NCBI GenBank assembly: GCA_041913045.1 | Contig: JAYSGB010000018.1 | Coordinates: 1 to 64,000 of the forward strand | Direction: 5' to 3' | Source of the DNA: CAMLOF01 sp041913045 | GTDB lineage: Bacteria; Pseudomonadota; Gammaproteobacteria; Burkholderiales; Burkholderiaceae_C | DNA: 64,000 bases | Shown here: in pieces, positions 41,759-50,401 of the stretch | How the letters are laid out: each line of letters starts with the position of its first letter | Position numbering within the stretch: position 1 is the stretch's first letter | Notes under the pieces: generated by a model | The model's database searches: none | Told to the model about the DNA's origin: nothing | Seen by the model: only the letters and a program-made list of their open reading frames with translations | Translations under genes and position numbers: made by a program

Positions 41759-42268
41759 TCAGACCAGAGGCACGTCCGATACGACGACCCCGTCCTCGTC
41801 CGCGTAAAGCCAGTCACCAGGGCGCACCCACACGCCCTGTATCTGCACAGCCACATCGCGCTGACCTTCGTTGCGCTTCTCGGTCGGCAGCGGCATGCTT
41901 GCCAGCGCGCGAATGCCCGTGTCGCAAGCGGCCAACTCAACCACGTCACGCACGCAGCCATCCACCAGCACACCAGCCCAACCGTTGCGAGCCGCTGCAG
42001 CGCCCAGGTTTCCGCCAACCAGCGCGCGCCGCAAAGAGGCACCACCATCCACCACCAGCACTCGCCCTTCGCCGGGCGAGTCCACCGCAGCCTTCACCAG
42101 CGTGTTGTCTTCAAAGCACTTCACCGTGCTCACCTGTCCTGCGAAACGGCGCCGCGCGCCGAAGTCGCGAAACACCGGCGGCAACACACGAAACGCGCCA
42201 GACGCGTTGTTCTTGTGCACGTCGCACAGGTCACAGGTGGCAAACGCCAGTTCTTCCCGCTCCATCAT
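41759..42268 (-). CDS. RraA-like aldolase/RNase E inhibitor family protein
   Basis: 169 residues. FATCDLCDVHKNNASGAFRVLPPVFRDFGARRRFAGQVSTVKCFEDN at the N-terminus, then VLVVDGGASLRRALVGGNLGAAAARNGWAGVLVDGCVRDVVEL, which holds the Arg-Asp pair that binds magnesium and pyruvate/oxaloacetate in HMG aldolase relatives. Such proteins may be 4-hydroxy-4-methyl-2-oxoglutarate aldolase/oxaloacetate decarboxylase, and the name RraA (RNase E regulator) is often attached; I would not choose between them. Start may be the second Met at 42265. Confidence 0.87.
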   Translation of the reverse strand: MMEREELAFATCDLCDVHKNNASGAFRVLPPVFRDFGARRRFAGQVSTVKCFEDNTLVKAAVDSPGEGRVLVVDGGASLRRALVGGNLGAAAARNGWAGVLVDGCVRDVVELAACDTGIRALASMPLPTEKRNEGQRDVAVQIQGVWVRPGDWLYADEDGVVVSDVPLV

Positions 42269-42475
42269 TGCTTCCTCTCAAGTGGTTGTCGCAGCGCAGC
42301 AGATCATAGAGGTGTCGCCTTGGCGCCTCGCTTACACCGGGAAAACCCAAAAAAATCCCAAAAATCACTCTCATCACCCTAGGAAACGCCCATCTTTCAG
42401 ATTAGGATGGCGTTGCCCCGCGCAAGCCCCTCTGGCTACACGGGCGAGAATTCAACTTCCAGAAGGATTTCACAC

Positions 42476-42799
42476 ATGGCAACTGCGAAAAAAGCCCCCG
42501 CCACGAAAGCTGCTGCTCCCGCTAAAAAGGCTGCCGCACCGGCCGCCAAGCGTACGCCCAATGCCGCCTTCATGAAGGCGATGACCCCCAGCGCCACGCT
42601 GGCCGCCATCGTCGGCGCCAAGCCGCTGCCGCGCACCGAGGTCACCAAGAAAATCTGGGAATACATCAAGAAGAACAAACTGCAAGACGATGCGAACAAG
42701 CGCATGATCAACGCAGACGCCAAACTGAAGGACATCTTCAAGAAGCCTCAGGTCTCCATGTTCGAAATGACCAAGCTGGTCAACGAGCACCTGTCCTGA
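42476..42799 (+). CDS. SWIB/MDM2 domain protein with histone H1-like tail
   Basis: 107 residues from ATG 42476, eight bases after AAGGA. Residues 1-28 are an Ala/Lys/Pro-rich tail (ATKAAAPAKKAAAPAAKR) like bacterial and eukaryotic H1-type tails. The rest is a SWIB domain: GAKPLPRTEVTKKIWEYIKKNKLQDDANKRMINADAKLKDIF. SWIB is best known in chromatin remodellers and in chlamydial topoisomerase/H1 fusions; in Burkholderiales small stand-alone versions are common. DNA binding or nucleoid compaction is inferred from the tail. Followed by a bidirectional terminator. Confidence 0.92.
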   Translation: MATAKKAPATKAAAPAKKAAAPAAKRTPNAAFMKAMTPSATLAAIVGAKPLPRTEVTKKIWEYIKKNKLQDDANKRMINADAKLKDIFKKPQVSMFEMTKLVNEHLS

Positions 42800-42820
42800 T
42801 TCTTCACGGACACAACAATC

Positions 42821-42844
42821 AAAAGGCCGCTGACGCGGCCTTTT
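42821..42844. terminator. Bidirectional terminator between SWIB and MFS genes
   Basis: AAAAGGCCGC-TGAC-GCGGCCTTTT, a perfect ten-base stem with U-runs on both strands. It ends the SWIB gene on the plus strand and the convergent MFS gene on the minus strand. Confidence 0.92.
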
Positions 42845-42866
42845 GATTTGGTGCTTACAAGCTGAC

Positions 42867-44090
42867 TTATGCCCTGACAGTGCGTCGCCCGACACCCACC
42901 GCCGCATAAACGGACAACAACAGCACACAACCCGCGCCAGCCAGCGTCGCTGCATACCAGCCCTTGTCCATGAACAAGCCAAAGATGAGCGGTGACACGG
43001 CAAACCCCGTGTCCAGCCCGGAATAGACGGTGCCATACACACGGCCCGTGGCCCCCTTGGGCGTAGCGCGCTTGATCATCATGTCGCGGCTGGGGCCGCC
43101 CACACCGACGGCAAACCCTGTGGCAGCCAGCACCACCATGGTTCCCGTACCACCAAGCCAGCCTGTGGCACACAGCAGCAGTAAGGCCGCGCCCGCTGCC
43201 ATGGCTGAAGCAACCACCCGGTCGGTCTGCTGCGTGTGGCTGGCCACGAAACCGCCAACCAGCATGCCCAACGCGGTGGAAAGCATATAGGCCGTCAAGG
43301 TGAACGTGGCCGCTTCCAGGGTCACGTCGTGCATGGCCTTGAGAATCGACGCCGAGTACGTCTGTACCACCGCCAGCGTCATGGTGGACAGCAGGAAGAA
43401 AGTGAAACACCACCACACCACCGGCAGTTTCATGAAGGCCACATCGGAATGCGCTTGGCTTTCCGGGTGGCGCACCACCACCTCGGTTCGCAGCTTGTCA
43501 CGCTGCCAGTACAAGAGGGCAAACACGCCAACGTACAGAACCGCCGCTGCCTGATAAGCAACCCGCCAGTCCGCCAAAGCAGAAATGCCCACCAGGAATA
43601 CGGGTGACAACGCCCAGCCCAGACTCCCGGTCAAACCGTGCACGCTGAACGCATGCCCCAACCTTGGTGCCGAAACACGCTGGTTAAGTATTGAGAAATC
43701 CACCGGGTGAAAGGGTGCGTTACCCAGGCCGGCCAGCAGCGCCGACAGCACCAACATGCCGTAGCCATTGGCCATGGATGCGGTAAGCGCTGAAAGCATA
43801 AACAGGATGATCGAAGCGAACAGCACCGGCCGTGCGCCCACACGGTCCACCAGAAAGCCCGACGACGCCTGACCGATGCCAGAGACGACAAAAAACACGC
43901 TCATGAGCAGACCCACATCCGAGTAGCTCAGGCCAAAGTCGCGCATGAACACAGGAAACAGCGGTGGCAGCAGCAAGTGGCTGAAGTGGGAAGTGGCATG
44001 CGCCAGGCCCACAAGCCCCATGACTGCGGCGTCCTCACGCAGGGGAACGGTAATGGGTGGGGCGCTTGCGCCCAGGGTGGAGGAAGTCAT
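42867..44090 (-). CDS. Major facilitator superfamily transporter
   Basis: 407 residues, twelve predicted helices in two halves. MFS motif A-like SGFLVDRVGARPVLFASIIL lies after helix 2, and SVHGLTGSLGWALSPVF in helix 5. Substrate unknown; the sequence resembles the FsmF/CynX-like and nitrate-independent MFS groups common in Burkholderiales. It stands alone: SWIB converges on it and the 2-hydroxyacid dehydrogenase diverges from it with an 85-base gap that must carry two promoters. Confidence 0.9.
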   Translation of the reverse strand: MTSSTLGASAPPITVPLREDAAVMGLVGLAHATSHFSHLLLPPLFPVFMRDFGLSYSDVGLLMSVFFVVSGIGQASSGFLVDRVGARPVLFASIILFMLSALTASMANGYGMLVLSALLAGLGNAPFHPVDFSILNQRVSAPRLGHAFSVHGLTGSLGWALSPVFLVGISALADWRVAYQAAAVLYVGVFALLYWQRDKLRTEVVVRHPESQAHSDVAFMKLPVVWWCFTFFLLSTMTLAVVQTYSASILKAMHDVTLEAATFTLTAYMLSTALGMLVGGFVASHTQQTDRVVASAMAAGAALLLLCATGWLGGTGTMVVLAATGFAVGVGGPSRDMMIKRATPKGATGRVYGTVYSGLDTGFAVSPLIFGLFMDKGWYAATLAGAGCVLLLSVYAAVGVGRRTVRA

Positions 44091-44175
44091 TCCACGAATG
44101 GTAAGACACGCAACATCTTGTGTCTGTCACGGGGGCTTACCAGGGCGTGCCTGCTGGTGCAGGCACAATAGCGCG

Positions 44176-45183
44176 ATGAACATCGTGATCCTCGACGACT
44201 ACCAAGACGCTGTGCGCAAACTGCCGTGTGCCACGAAGCTGGAACCCTATCCTGCCAAGGTGTTCACCAACAACGTCAAAGGCGTTGGCCAGTTGTCGGT
44301 ACGGTTGCGGGACGCAGATATTCTCGTCCTCATTCGAGAGCGAACCCAGGTCACGCGTCAGCTGGTTGAAAAGCTTCCCAAGCTCAAGCTGATCGCCCAG
44401 ACAGGCTCGGTCGGTAAGCACATCGACGTGCAGGCCTGCACGGAACACGGGGTTGCCGTGGCCGAGGGGGTCGGCTCCCCCATCGCCCCGGCGGAACTCA
44501 CCTGGGCACTCATCATGGCGGCCATGCGGCGGATCCCGCAATACGTAGCCAACCTCAAGCATGGTGCCTGGCAGCAATCCGGCCTCAAGGCCGCATCCAT
44601 GCCCCCTAACTTCGGTCTTGGTATGGTGTTGCAAGGCAAGACACTGGGCATTTGGGGGTACGGCAAGATCGGGCGGCTCGTCGCTGGTTACGGCAGAGCT
44701 TTTGGCATGCGCGTGATGGTCTGGGGCAGCGAAGCCACCCGGCAACGCGCTGCCGACGATGGCTATGACACTGCAGCATCCAAAGAGGCGTTTTTCAGCG
44801 GCAGTGATGTGCTGAGCCTGCACCTGCGGCTTGCAGAATCGAACATCGGCTGTGTAACGCTGGAAGACCTGTCGCAGATGAAGCCCACGGCCTTGCTGGT
44901 CAACACGTCACGCGCTGAACTGATTCAGCCTGATGCCCTGGTGGGCGCACTCAACCGGGGCCGCCCAGGCATGGCTGCGGTGGATGTGTTCGAGTCCGAA
45001 CCCATTCTGCAAGGTCATGCCCTGCTTCGGCTGGAAAACTGCATCTGCACGCCCCACATTGGCTTTGTGGAGCAGGACAGTTACGAGAAGTATTTCTCTG
45101 CGGCGTTTGACAACGTGGTGAACTTCATCAAGGGCACGCCCACCAACATCGTCAACCCCGGCGCACTGCACGTGCGCCGCTGA
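44176..45183 (+). CDS. D-isomer-specific 2-hydroxyacid dehydrogenase
   Basis: 335 residues. Central NAD-binding domain with GKTLGIWGYGKIGRLVAGYGRAFGM (GxGxxG at about 155-160), MKPTALLVNTSRAELI, and a catalytic His in TPHIGFVEQDS. It is in the phosphoglycerate/hydroxypyruvate reductase superfamily, but not serA-length, so it more likely reduces a 2-oxo acid. The N-terminus MNIVILDDYQDAVRKL is typical of a proteobacterial subgroup with unknown substrate. ATG 44176 is chosen because upstream in-frame codons overlap the MFS gene. Confidence 0.92.
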   Translation: MNIVILDDYQDAVRKLPCATKLEPYPAKVFTNNVKGVGQLSVRLRDADILVLIRERTQVTRQLVEKLPKLKLIAQTGSVGKHIDVQACTEHGVAVAEGVGSPIAPAELTWALIMAAMRRIPQYVANLKHGAWQQSGLKAASMPPNFGLGMVLQGKTLGIWGYGKIGRLVAGYGRAFGMRVMVWGSEATRQRAADDGYDTAASKEAFFSGSDVLSLHLRLAESNIGCVTLEDLSQMKPTALLVNTSRAELIQPDALVGALNRGRPGMAAVDVFESEPILQGHALLRLENCICTPHIGFVEQDSYEKYFSAAFDNVVNFIKGTPTNIVNPGALHVRR

Positions 45184-45196
45184 GTCTGCAGCAAGC

Positions 45197-47146
45197 TCAA
45201 GGCTTGGCCGAGCCTTCGCCGTCCTTCTTCTGCGGTTTGTCGAAGTCGAGGAAGTCGAAATCAAGCGGGGCCAGATCGGGCTTGGCGGCTTCCTGTGGCG
45301 CCACAGCATCTGGCGCGGCCTGCACAGAAGCAGGCTTCGCTTCAATATCCACCTGGTCAAGCGTTGCCCACCCCGACTCGTGAAATGGCATGGGGGCTGG
45401 CTCAGCTTCACGTTCCGCAGTTTGCGCCTGCAGTACGTCCCAAAGGCCGCGCAACGCCATCAAGTCATCGAAAGCATGCACGCTGCGCACCTGCAAACCG
45501 GCTGAAGCATCCCCAGGTTGCGACACCAGGGCTTGTTCGACCATGGCGCGTGCCTCGTCAGAGGGCCATGCCTGTGTCAAACGCTGAGCGAAACCCGTGT
45601 CGTCTTCCAAGCCCAGGCCCGCGCCGCCTGACGTGATGCTGCCCGGGATGAGTCGCTGGTAGTGGTGTTCGTAAACGGCCTGGGCGCGGTCGAACATGCC
45701 GGGAGTGGCCAACTGGGCAGCCAATTGCATCCAGCGCAAGTATGGCGCTTCACTGGCCCGGGGATTGGCTTGGACGAAGGACTCAAGCGCCTGTGCGGCA
45801 TCTGCCTGCTGGCCAATGGATTCGAAGAAATCGACTTGCTGCCACAGGTCTAGCAGGACGCCAATATCAACCTTGGCAATAGGGACCTCCTGGAAACGGG
45901 AGACACCAGCCTCTTCCACTTCAATGCCTTCCACGCCGCCTTGCACCTCGTGCGCGGGTGCGACGTTCGCAACCGGCTGATCAAGCTTGGGGGCCGAAGC
46001 AACTGGCGCTTGAGGCAACACCGAGTCAGGCGCAGGAACCGATACCGTCCACCAAGGTGCGGCGCCGGCGGCCTCGACAGCCGCCTCGGCGCGCTTGCGG
46101 CCTCTGACAAGCCACAAGACACCACCCAGCAACAGCGCAACAAGCGCTCCAAGGCCATACACCACCGGGTTGCTGTATTGCTCTTGCCGTGCCTGTGCCA
46201 GCTGCGCATTCATCGTCTCCATCGAGACTCGCAGGCGCTCCTGCTCCTGCCGCAAGGTCTGAAGCTCCTGCTGCACTGCCTTGGCTGCGTCCACGCTCGC
46301 ATCGGTACCTGCACCAGAGACGTCACCAGCCTGGGAGCCCGGCTGCACGGCTGCAGCCTGAGCAGCATCGGGGTTGCCCGACTGCAGCACTGCGCCCGTC
46401 TGAGCCGTAGCGACATCGACCGGATCCAGCTTCAGCCGTGCACCGCCAGGCTCGGGAGCCTCAGTGGCTGCAGGTTTGGCCGCAGCCTTGGGGGCCTGTT
46501 CAACCTTGCCTGCAGACACATCGGCAGGCACAGCTGCAGCCACAGGGCGGCTTTTGGTCTTGAAACTCACCACACCCGCAGGGCGGGACACCGGTGCGCT
46601 GAGCCTGATAGGGGTTTCATCCTGCGGCGCTTCAACTGCAGGGGCCGGCCTGCCGCCTTGCGCAGATCCCGTGGCAGCAGGGGCGGCGGGAACAACTCTG
46701 GCGGGGGTGGCCGTCTGAGGCCTCACCGGTTGCGGCGCAGCTTGCGCCGGCCGCGCGGGCTGCACCGTGGATACCGGTGGAGGCAGGGGCTCAAAATCAG
46801 CCAGCAAGGAATAACTGCGCTTGAAGTTCTGTTGGCACCCAGCCTTCAGAATGACGGTGACGATGGGCTCATTGACCGGCTGCGACACACGCACCCGCAA
46901 TGCACCATCGCTGCCCGCACGGTGTATGGCCGTGGTGATGGCCGACGCTGGCACGCGAGCATCGCCGTAAAGCACCTCTGCCTCCAGGCACAGGCCGGAA
47001 GCCGCATCATCGGCATCCATGCTGCTTTGCACCAGAATATCCAGCGGCCGACCGATAATGACGCTACCTTGTGTGCCCCCCAACGACAGGGCAGCACTAT
47101 GAGTGGCTGTCACGAGCAGTGCACTTCCCACCGCGAACTTCAACAT
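45197..47146 (-). CDS. FimV-like protein (pilus/peptidoglycan-associated)
   Basis: 649 residues with a signal peptide (AVGSALLVTATHSAALS), the FimV N-terminal core (LGGTQGSVIIGRPLDILVQSSMDADD and RVSQPVNEPIVTVILKAGC), a Pro/Ala-rich linker (about 115-230), a coiled coil (AVQQELQTLRQEQERLRVSM), one membrane helix (VVYGLGALVALLLGGVLWLV) and an acidic cytoplasmic part. FimV proteins help type IV pilus assembly and polar signalling. The lone LysM motif of longer FimV proteins is not evident. It is monocistronic, converging with the dehydrogenase 13 bases away. A type II/IV pilus-type ATPase lies 5.6 kb downstream in the window. Confidence 0.85.
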   Translation of the reverse strand: MLKFAVGSALLVTATHSAALSLGGTQGSVIIGRPLDILVQSSMDADDAASGLCLEAEVLYGDARVPASAITTAIHRAGSDGALRVRVSQPVNEPIVTVILKAGCQQNFKRSYSLLADFEPLPPPVSTVQPARPAQAAPQPVRPQTATPARVVPAAPAATGSAQGGRPAPAVEAPQDETPIRLSAPVSRPAGVVSFKTKSRPVAAAVPADVSAGKVEQAPKAAAKPAATEAPEPGGARLKLDPVDVATAQTGAVLQSGNPDAAQAAAVQPGSQAGDVSGAGTDASVDAAKAVQQELQTLRQEQERLRVSMETMNAQLAQARQEQYSNPVVYGLGALVALLLGGVLWLVRGRKRAEAAVEAAGAAPWWTVSVPAPDSVLPQAPVASAPKLDQPVANVAPAHEVQGGVEGIEVEEAGVSRFQEVPIAKVDIGVLLDLWQQVDFFESIGQQADAAQALESFVQANPRASEAPYLRWMQLAAQLATPGMFDRAQAVYEHHYQRLIPGSITSGGAGLGLEDDTGFAQRLTQAWPSDEARAMVEQALVSQPGDASAGLQVRSVHAFDDLMALRGLWDVLQAQTAEREAEPAPMPFHESGWATLDQVDIEAKPASVQAAPDAVAPQEAAKPDLAPLDFDFLDFDKPQKKDGEGSAKP

Positions 47147-47244
47147 GTTGCGTTCCTTGCTTTACAGAGAGAAACGTTTTTATCTTCTCTATGACGCGGC
47201 ATTTTGTCACAACCGATACTGAACGACCGAGAGAGACAAAAGAG

Positions 47245-48765
47245 ATGAGCAGTACCTTCCAGAATGTGGGCATCGTTGGCGCGGGCGCCATGGGCCGAGG
47301 AATAGCCCAGATCGCAGCCCAGGCGGGCAGCACCGTGTGGCTGTACGACACCCAGGCCCCCGCCGTGGATGCAGCACATGCAGCATTGCTGGACCAGTGG
47401 GACAAGCTGGCAGGCAAAGGCAAGATCAGCGCCGAACAGCGCGACGCCTTTGCCGCACGTTTGCGCCGTGCCACACAACTGCCAGACCTGGCTGCGTGCG
47501 ACCTGGTGGTCGAAGCCATCGTCGAGCGGCTGGACATCAAAAAGAACCTGTTCGGAGAGCTGGAAGGCATCTTGGCGGAATCAGCGGTGCTGGCCACCAA
47601 CACGTCGTCGCTGTCGGTCACGGCCATCGCCAACGGCCTGCGTCGCCCAGCGCAACTGGCGGGTTTTCACTTCTTCAACCCCGTGCCTTTGATGCGGGTG
47701 GTCGAGGTCATTGCCGGACTCAAGACCAGCGCCGAGGTTTGCCAGCGCCTGTCGGCCTACGCCCGCGAAATGGGCCACACGCCCGTGACGGCGCAGGACA
47801 CGCCGGGCTTCATCGTGAACCACGCGGGCCGCGGCTACGGCACCGAGGCGCTGCGCATTCTTGGCGAGAACGTGACTGACTTTGCCACGGTAGACCGCAT
47901 CCTGCGCGATCAGATGGGCTTCAAGCTCGGCCCGTTCGAGTTGATGGACCTGACCGCGCTGGATGTGTCGCACCCGGTCATGGAGTCGATCTACCACCAG
48001 TACTACGAAGAACCCCGCTACCGCCCCAGCGTCATCACCGCGCAACGGCTGGCTGGCGGCGTGGTGGGCAAGAAGGTGGGCGAAGGCTTCTACCGCTACG
48101 TGAACGGGCAGGCCGAAGTGCCTGCGGAGCCTGCCGTGCCGCAGGTGGGCGAACTACCCCCAGTGTGGGTGCCCGCCCGCGCCGCACGCCGGGCTGAGCT
48201 TTACCAGTTGCTGAAGAACCTGGGCGCCACCATTGAGACCGCGCAGCAGCCTTCTGAGCGCGCACTCATCGTTGTGGCACCGCTGGGGCACGACGTGACC
48301 ACGGTTGCAGCCGTGGAGCGGCTGGACGCGACCCGCGTGGTGGGCATTGACATGATGCTCCCGGACGAAGCCACGCGCCGACGCGTGCTGGCCACCAACC
48401 CCGCTACCCGGCCCGACATGCGCGACGCCGCACATGCCCTCTTCGCCCGCGACGGCAAGGCCGTCAGCGTGATCCGAGACAGTGGCGGCTTCGTCACGCA
48501 GCGCGTGGTGGCGACCATCGTCAACATTGCCACGGACATGTGCCAGCAAGGCATCTGCACGCCCCAGGACCTGGAAACAGCGGTGACGCTGGGGCTGGGA
48601 TACCCGGCCGGTCCGCTGGCCATGGGTGACCGCGTCGGCCCGACCAACCTGCTGGAAATTCTCTTCAACCTGCAGACGGTTTATGGGGACGCGCGCTACC
48701 GCCCCTCTCCATGGCTGCGCCGCCGTGGCGCACTGGGCCTGAGCCTGACGCACGAGGAGTCCTGA
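47245..48765 (+). CDS. paaH: 3-hydroxyacyl-CoA dehydrogenase, PaaH type
   Basis: 506 residues. NAD-binding domain VGIVGAGAMGRGIAQIAAQAG (8-28) and the substrate region ATNTSSLSVTAIANGLRRPAQLAGFHFFNPVPLMRVVEV with the catalytic His/Glu, followed by two C-terminal 3HCDH domains (TPGFIVNHAGRGYGTEALRILGENVT and the GYPAGPLAMGDRVGPTNLLEIL repeat). Length and doubled C-domain match PaaH, which oxidises 3-hydroxyadipyl-CoA in phenylacetate breakdown; another beta-oxidation role is possible as no other paa genes are present. First gene of the catabolic operon; its stop shares one base with the next start. Confidence 0.9.
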   Translation: MSSTFQNVGIVGAGAMGRGIAQIAAQAGSTVWLYDTQAPAVDAAHAALLDQWDKLAGKGKISAEQRDAFAARLRRATQLPDLAACDLVVEAIVERLDIKKNLFGELEGILAESAVLATNTSSLSVTAIANGLRRPAQLAGFHFFNPVPLMRVVEVIAGLKTSAEVCQRLSAYAREMGHTPVTAQDTPGFIVNHAGRGYGTEALRILGENVTDFATVDRILRDQMGFKLGPFELMDLTALDVSHPVMESIYHQYYEEPRYRPSVITAQRLAGGVVGKKVGEGFYRYVNGQAEVPAEPAVPQVGELPPVWVPARAARRAELYQLLKNLGATIETAQQPSERALIVVAPLGHDVTTVAAVERLDATRVVGIDMMLPDEATRRRVLATNPATRPDMRDAAHALFARDGKAVSVIRDSGGFVTQRVVATIVNIATDMCQQGICTPQDLETAVTLGLGYPAGPLAMGDRVGPTNLLEILFNLQTVYGDARYRPSPWLRRRGALGLSLTHEES

Positions 48766-49544
48766 TGAGCGCGACACTGAGAAGCCACAGCGAAGGCAGC
48801 ACGTTGGTGCTGACCATCAGCAACCCCGAGATGCGCAATGCCCTCGGGCCCGAAATCTATGCCGCTGGAGTGGAAGCCATCATCGCGGCCGATGCCAACC
48901 CCGAGGTGCGCTCTGTCGTCATCACCGGTGAGGGCAGCAACTTCTGCGCGGGCGGCAACCTGCAACGGCTGCTGGCCAACCGGCAACGCCCCCCCGAAGT
49001 GCAGGCGGAAAGCATTGAAGGGCTGCACGGCTGGATCGAAGCCATCCAGAGCTTTTCCAAGCCAGTGGTTGCGGCCGTGGAAGGTGCCTGCGCGGGCGCA
49101 GGCTTCTCGCTTGCGCTGGCCTGTGATTTTCTGGTGGCCGCCCGCGACAGCGTGTTCGTGATGGCCTACGCCAACGTGGGCCTGTCGCCAGACGGTGGCG
49201 GCAGCTGGAGTCTGGCGCGCAACCTGCCCCGCGCCACGGCCATGCAGTTGCTGATGCTGGGCGAGCGCATGGGCGCTGAACGGCTGCAGCAACTGGGCCT
49301 GGTCAACCGCGTGGCCGAACCAGGTACTGCCCTGGACGAAGCGCGGCGCCTGGCCGACAAGCTCAACGCCAAGGCGCCGAATGCGCTGAGCAGCATCAAG
49401 GAGTTGATCAACGAAGCACCCGGGCAGTCCCTCAACAGCCACCTGAAGATGGAGCGTGACCGCTTTGTGCGCAACCTGCACCACGCCAATGGTGGCGAAG
49501 GCATCCAGGCCTTCCTGGACAAGCGCACGCCCAACTACCGTTGA
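48765..49544 (+). CDS. Enoyl-CoA hydratase/oxepin-CoA hydrolase-like crotonase
   Basis: 259 residues. Oxyanion-hole motifs FCAGGNLQRLL (about 61-71) and VEGACAGAGFSLALACDF (about 101-118), with an Asp in NVGLSPDGGGSWSLAR where the PaaG/oxepin group has its catalytic acid. ATG 48765 is the last base of the paaH stop (TGATG) and GAGGAG lies six bases upstream. Works with PaaH in ring-derived or fatty acyl-CoA beta-oxidation. The NPEMRNALGPEIY opening is typical of the 'alternative type' oxepin-CoA hydrolase in Comamonadaceae, by recall. Confidence 0.87.
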   Translation: MSATLRSHSEGSTLVLTISNPEMRNALGPEIYAAGVEAIIAADANPEVRSVVITGEGSNFCAGGNLQRLLANRQRPPEVQAESIEGLHGWIEAIQSFSKPVVAAVEGACAGAGFSLALACDFLVAARDSVFVMAYANVGLSPDGGGSWSLARNLPRATAMQLLMLGERMGAERLQQLGLVNRVAEPGTALDEARRLADKLNAKAPNALSSIKELINEAPGQSLNSHLKMERDRFVRNLHHANGGEGIQAFLDKRTPNYR

Positions 49545-49613
49545 CGCCAGCCCGCGCGCTCTGGTCGCGCGGGCGACAGAACCACACCAACCCAGTCACA
49601 CATAAGACAGACG

Positions 49614-50333
49614 ATGGATGAGCCGATTCTGACAATGGAAGAACGAGAGGCGATCAACAGTGGTCGCTGGTTCAGTTCTCTATCCCCTTCATTGCGCCAC
49701 GATATCCTGCGATGTGCCTACGTCAGACGTTACAAGGACGGCGACCTGATCGTTGCCCGAGGCGACCCCGCCACCGAGTGGACGGGCGTGGCCAAGGGCG
49801 CGGTGCGGGTGAGCTCGACCTCGCTGTCGGGCAAGCAGGTGACACTGACCTACGTGGAGCCCGGCGTGTGGTTTGGCGACGTGGCCATGTTCGATGGCGA
49901 CCAACGCACGCACGATGCCTACGCGCACGGCCCCACTTCCCTGCTTTGCGTGGCACGCAACGACTTCCAGAAGATCCTGTCGCAGCACGTGGAGTTGTAC
50001 GAAGCCCTGCTGCGCCTGCAGTCGCGGCGCATACGCAACCTGTTCGGCCTGGTGGAAGACCTGAACACCCTGCCCTTGCGCGCCCGTTTGGCCAAACAGT
50101 TGCTGCACCTGGTGCGCAGCTACGGCGTGCCTTGCCTGTCCAATGGCAGCGAGACACGCATCGGCCTGCAGCTGGCCCAGGAAGAACTGGCCCAGATGCT
50201 CGGTGCCTCGCGCCAGCGTGTGAACCAGGAACTCAAGACCATGGAGCGCGAGAACGCAATCCGTATCGAACCGGGCGGACTGGTGGTACGGGACCGCACG
50301 GCGCTGATGCGCATCGCCGAAGCGGACCACTGA
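49614..50333 (+). CDS. Crp/Fnr-family transcriptional regulator
   Basis: 239 residues: cyclic-nucleotide-like sensing domain (about 20-140, YKDGDLIVARGDPATEWTGVAKGAVRVSSTSLSG, PGVWFGDVAMFDG), dimer helix, and a winged helix with LAQEELAQMLGASRQRVNQELKTMERENAIRIEPGGLVV. The Cys cluster that Fnr uses for its iron-sulfur centre is missing, so it is not an oxygen sensor. It lies between the two crotonase-type genes and the phosphotransferase in the same direction and probably controls this catabolic operon; the 69-base gap before it may hold a promoter. Confidence 0.92.
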   Translation: MDEPILTMEEREAINSGRWFSSLSPSLRHDILRCAYVRRYKDGDLIVARGDPATEWTGVAKGAVRVSSTSLSGKQVTLTYVEPGVWFGDVAMFDGDQRTHDAYAHGPTSLLCVARNDFQKILSQHVELYEALLRLQSRRIRNLFGLVEDLNTLPLRARLAKQLLHLVRSYGVPCLSNGSETRIGLQLAQEELAQMLGASRQRVNQELKTMERENAIRIEPGGLVVRDRTALMRIAEADH

Positions 50334-50401
50334 GCAGGTTTTGCAGGGGTGGGAGCGCGGTGACTTGGACCAGCACACGTTATTGAATCCAAACCACCCA
50401 T

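Noticed and set aside
41759..42268. Firm naming of the RraA-like protein as RNase E inhibitor
   Set aside because: The Arg/Asp metal and oxo-acid site is equally consistent with HMG aldolase/oxaloacetate decarboxylase, so only the family is called.
50334..50401. Separate promoter or hairpin between the Crp-type gene and the phosphotransferase
   Set aside because: The 68 bases show no clear hexamers or stem; no call is supportable.
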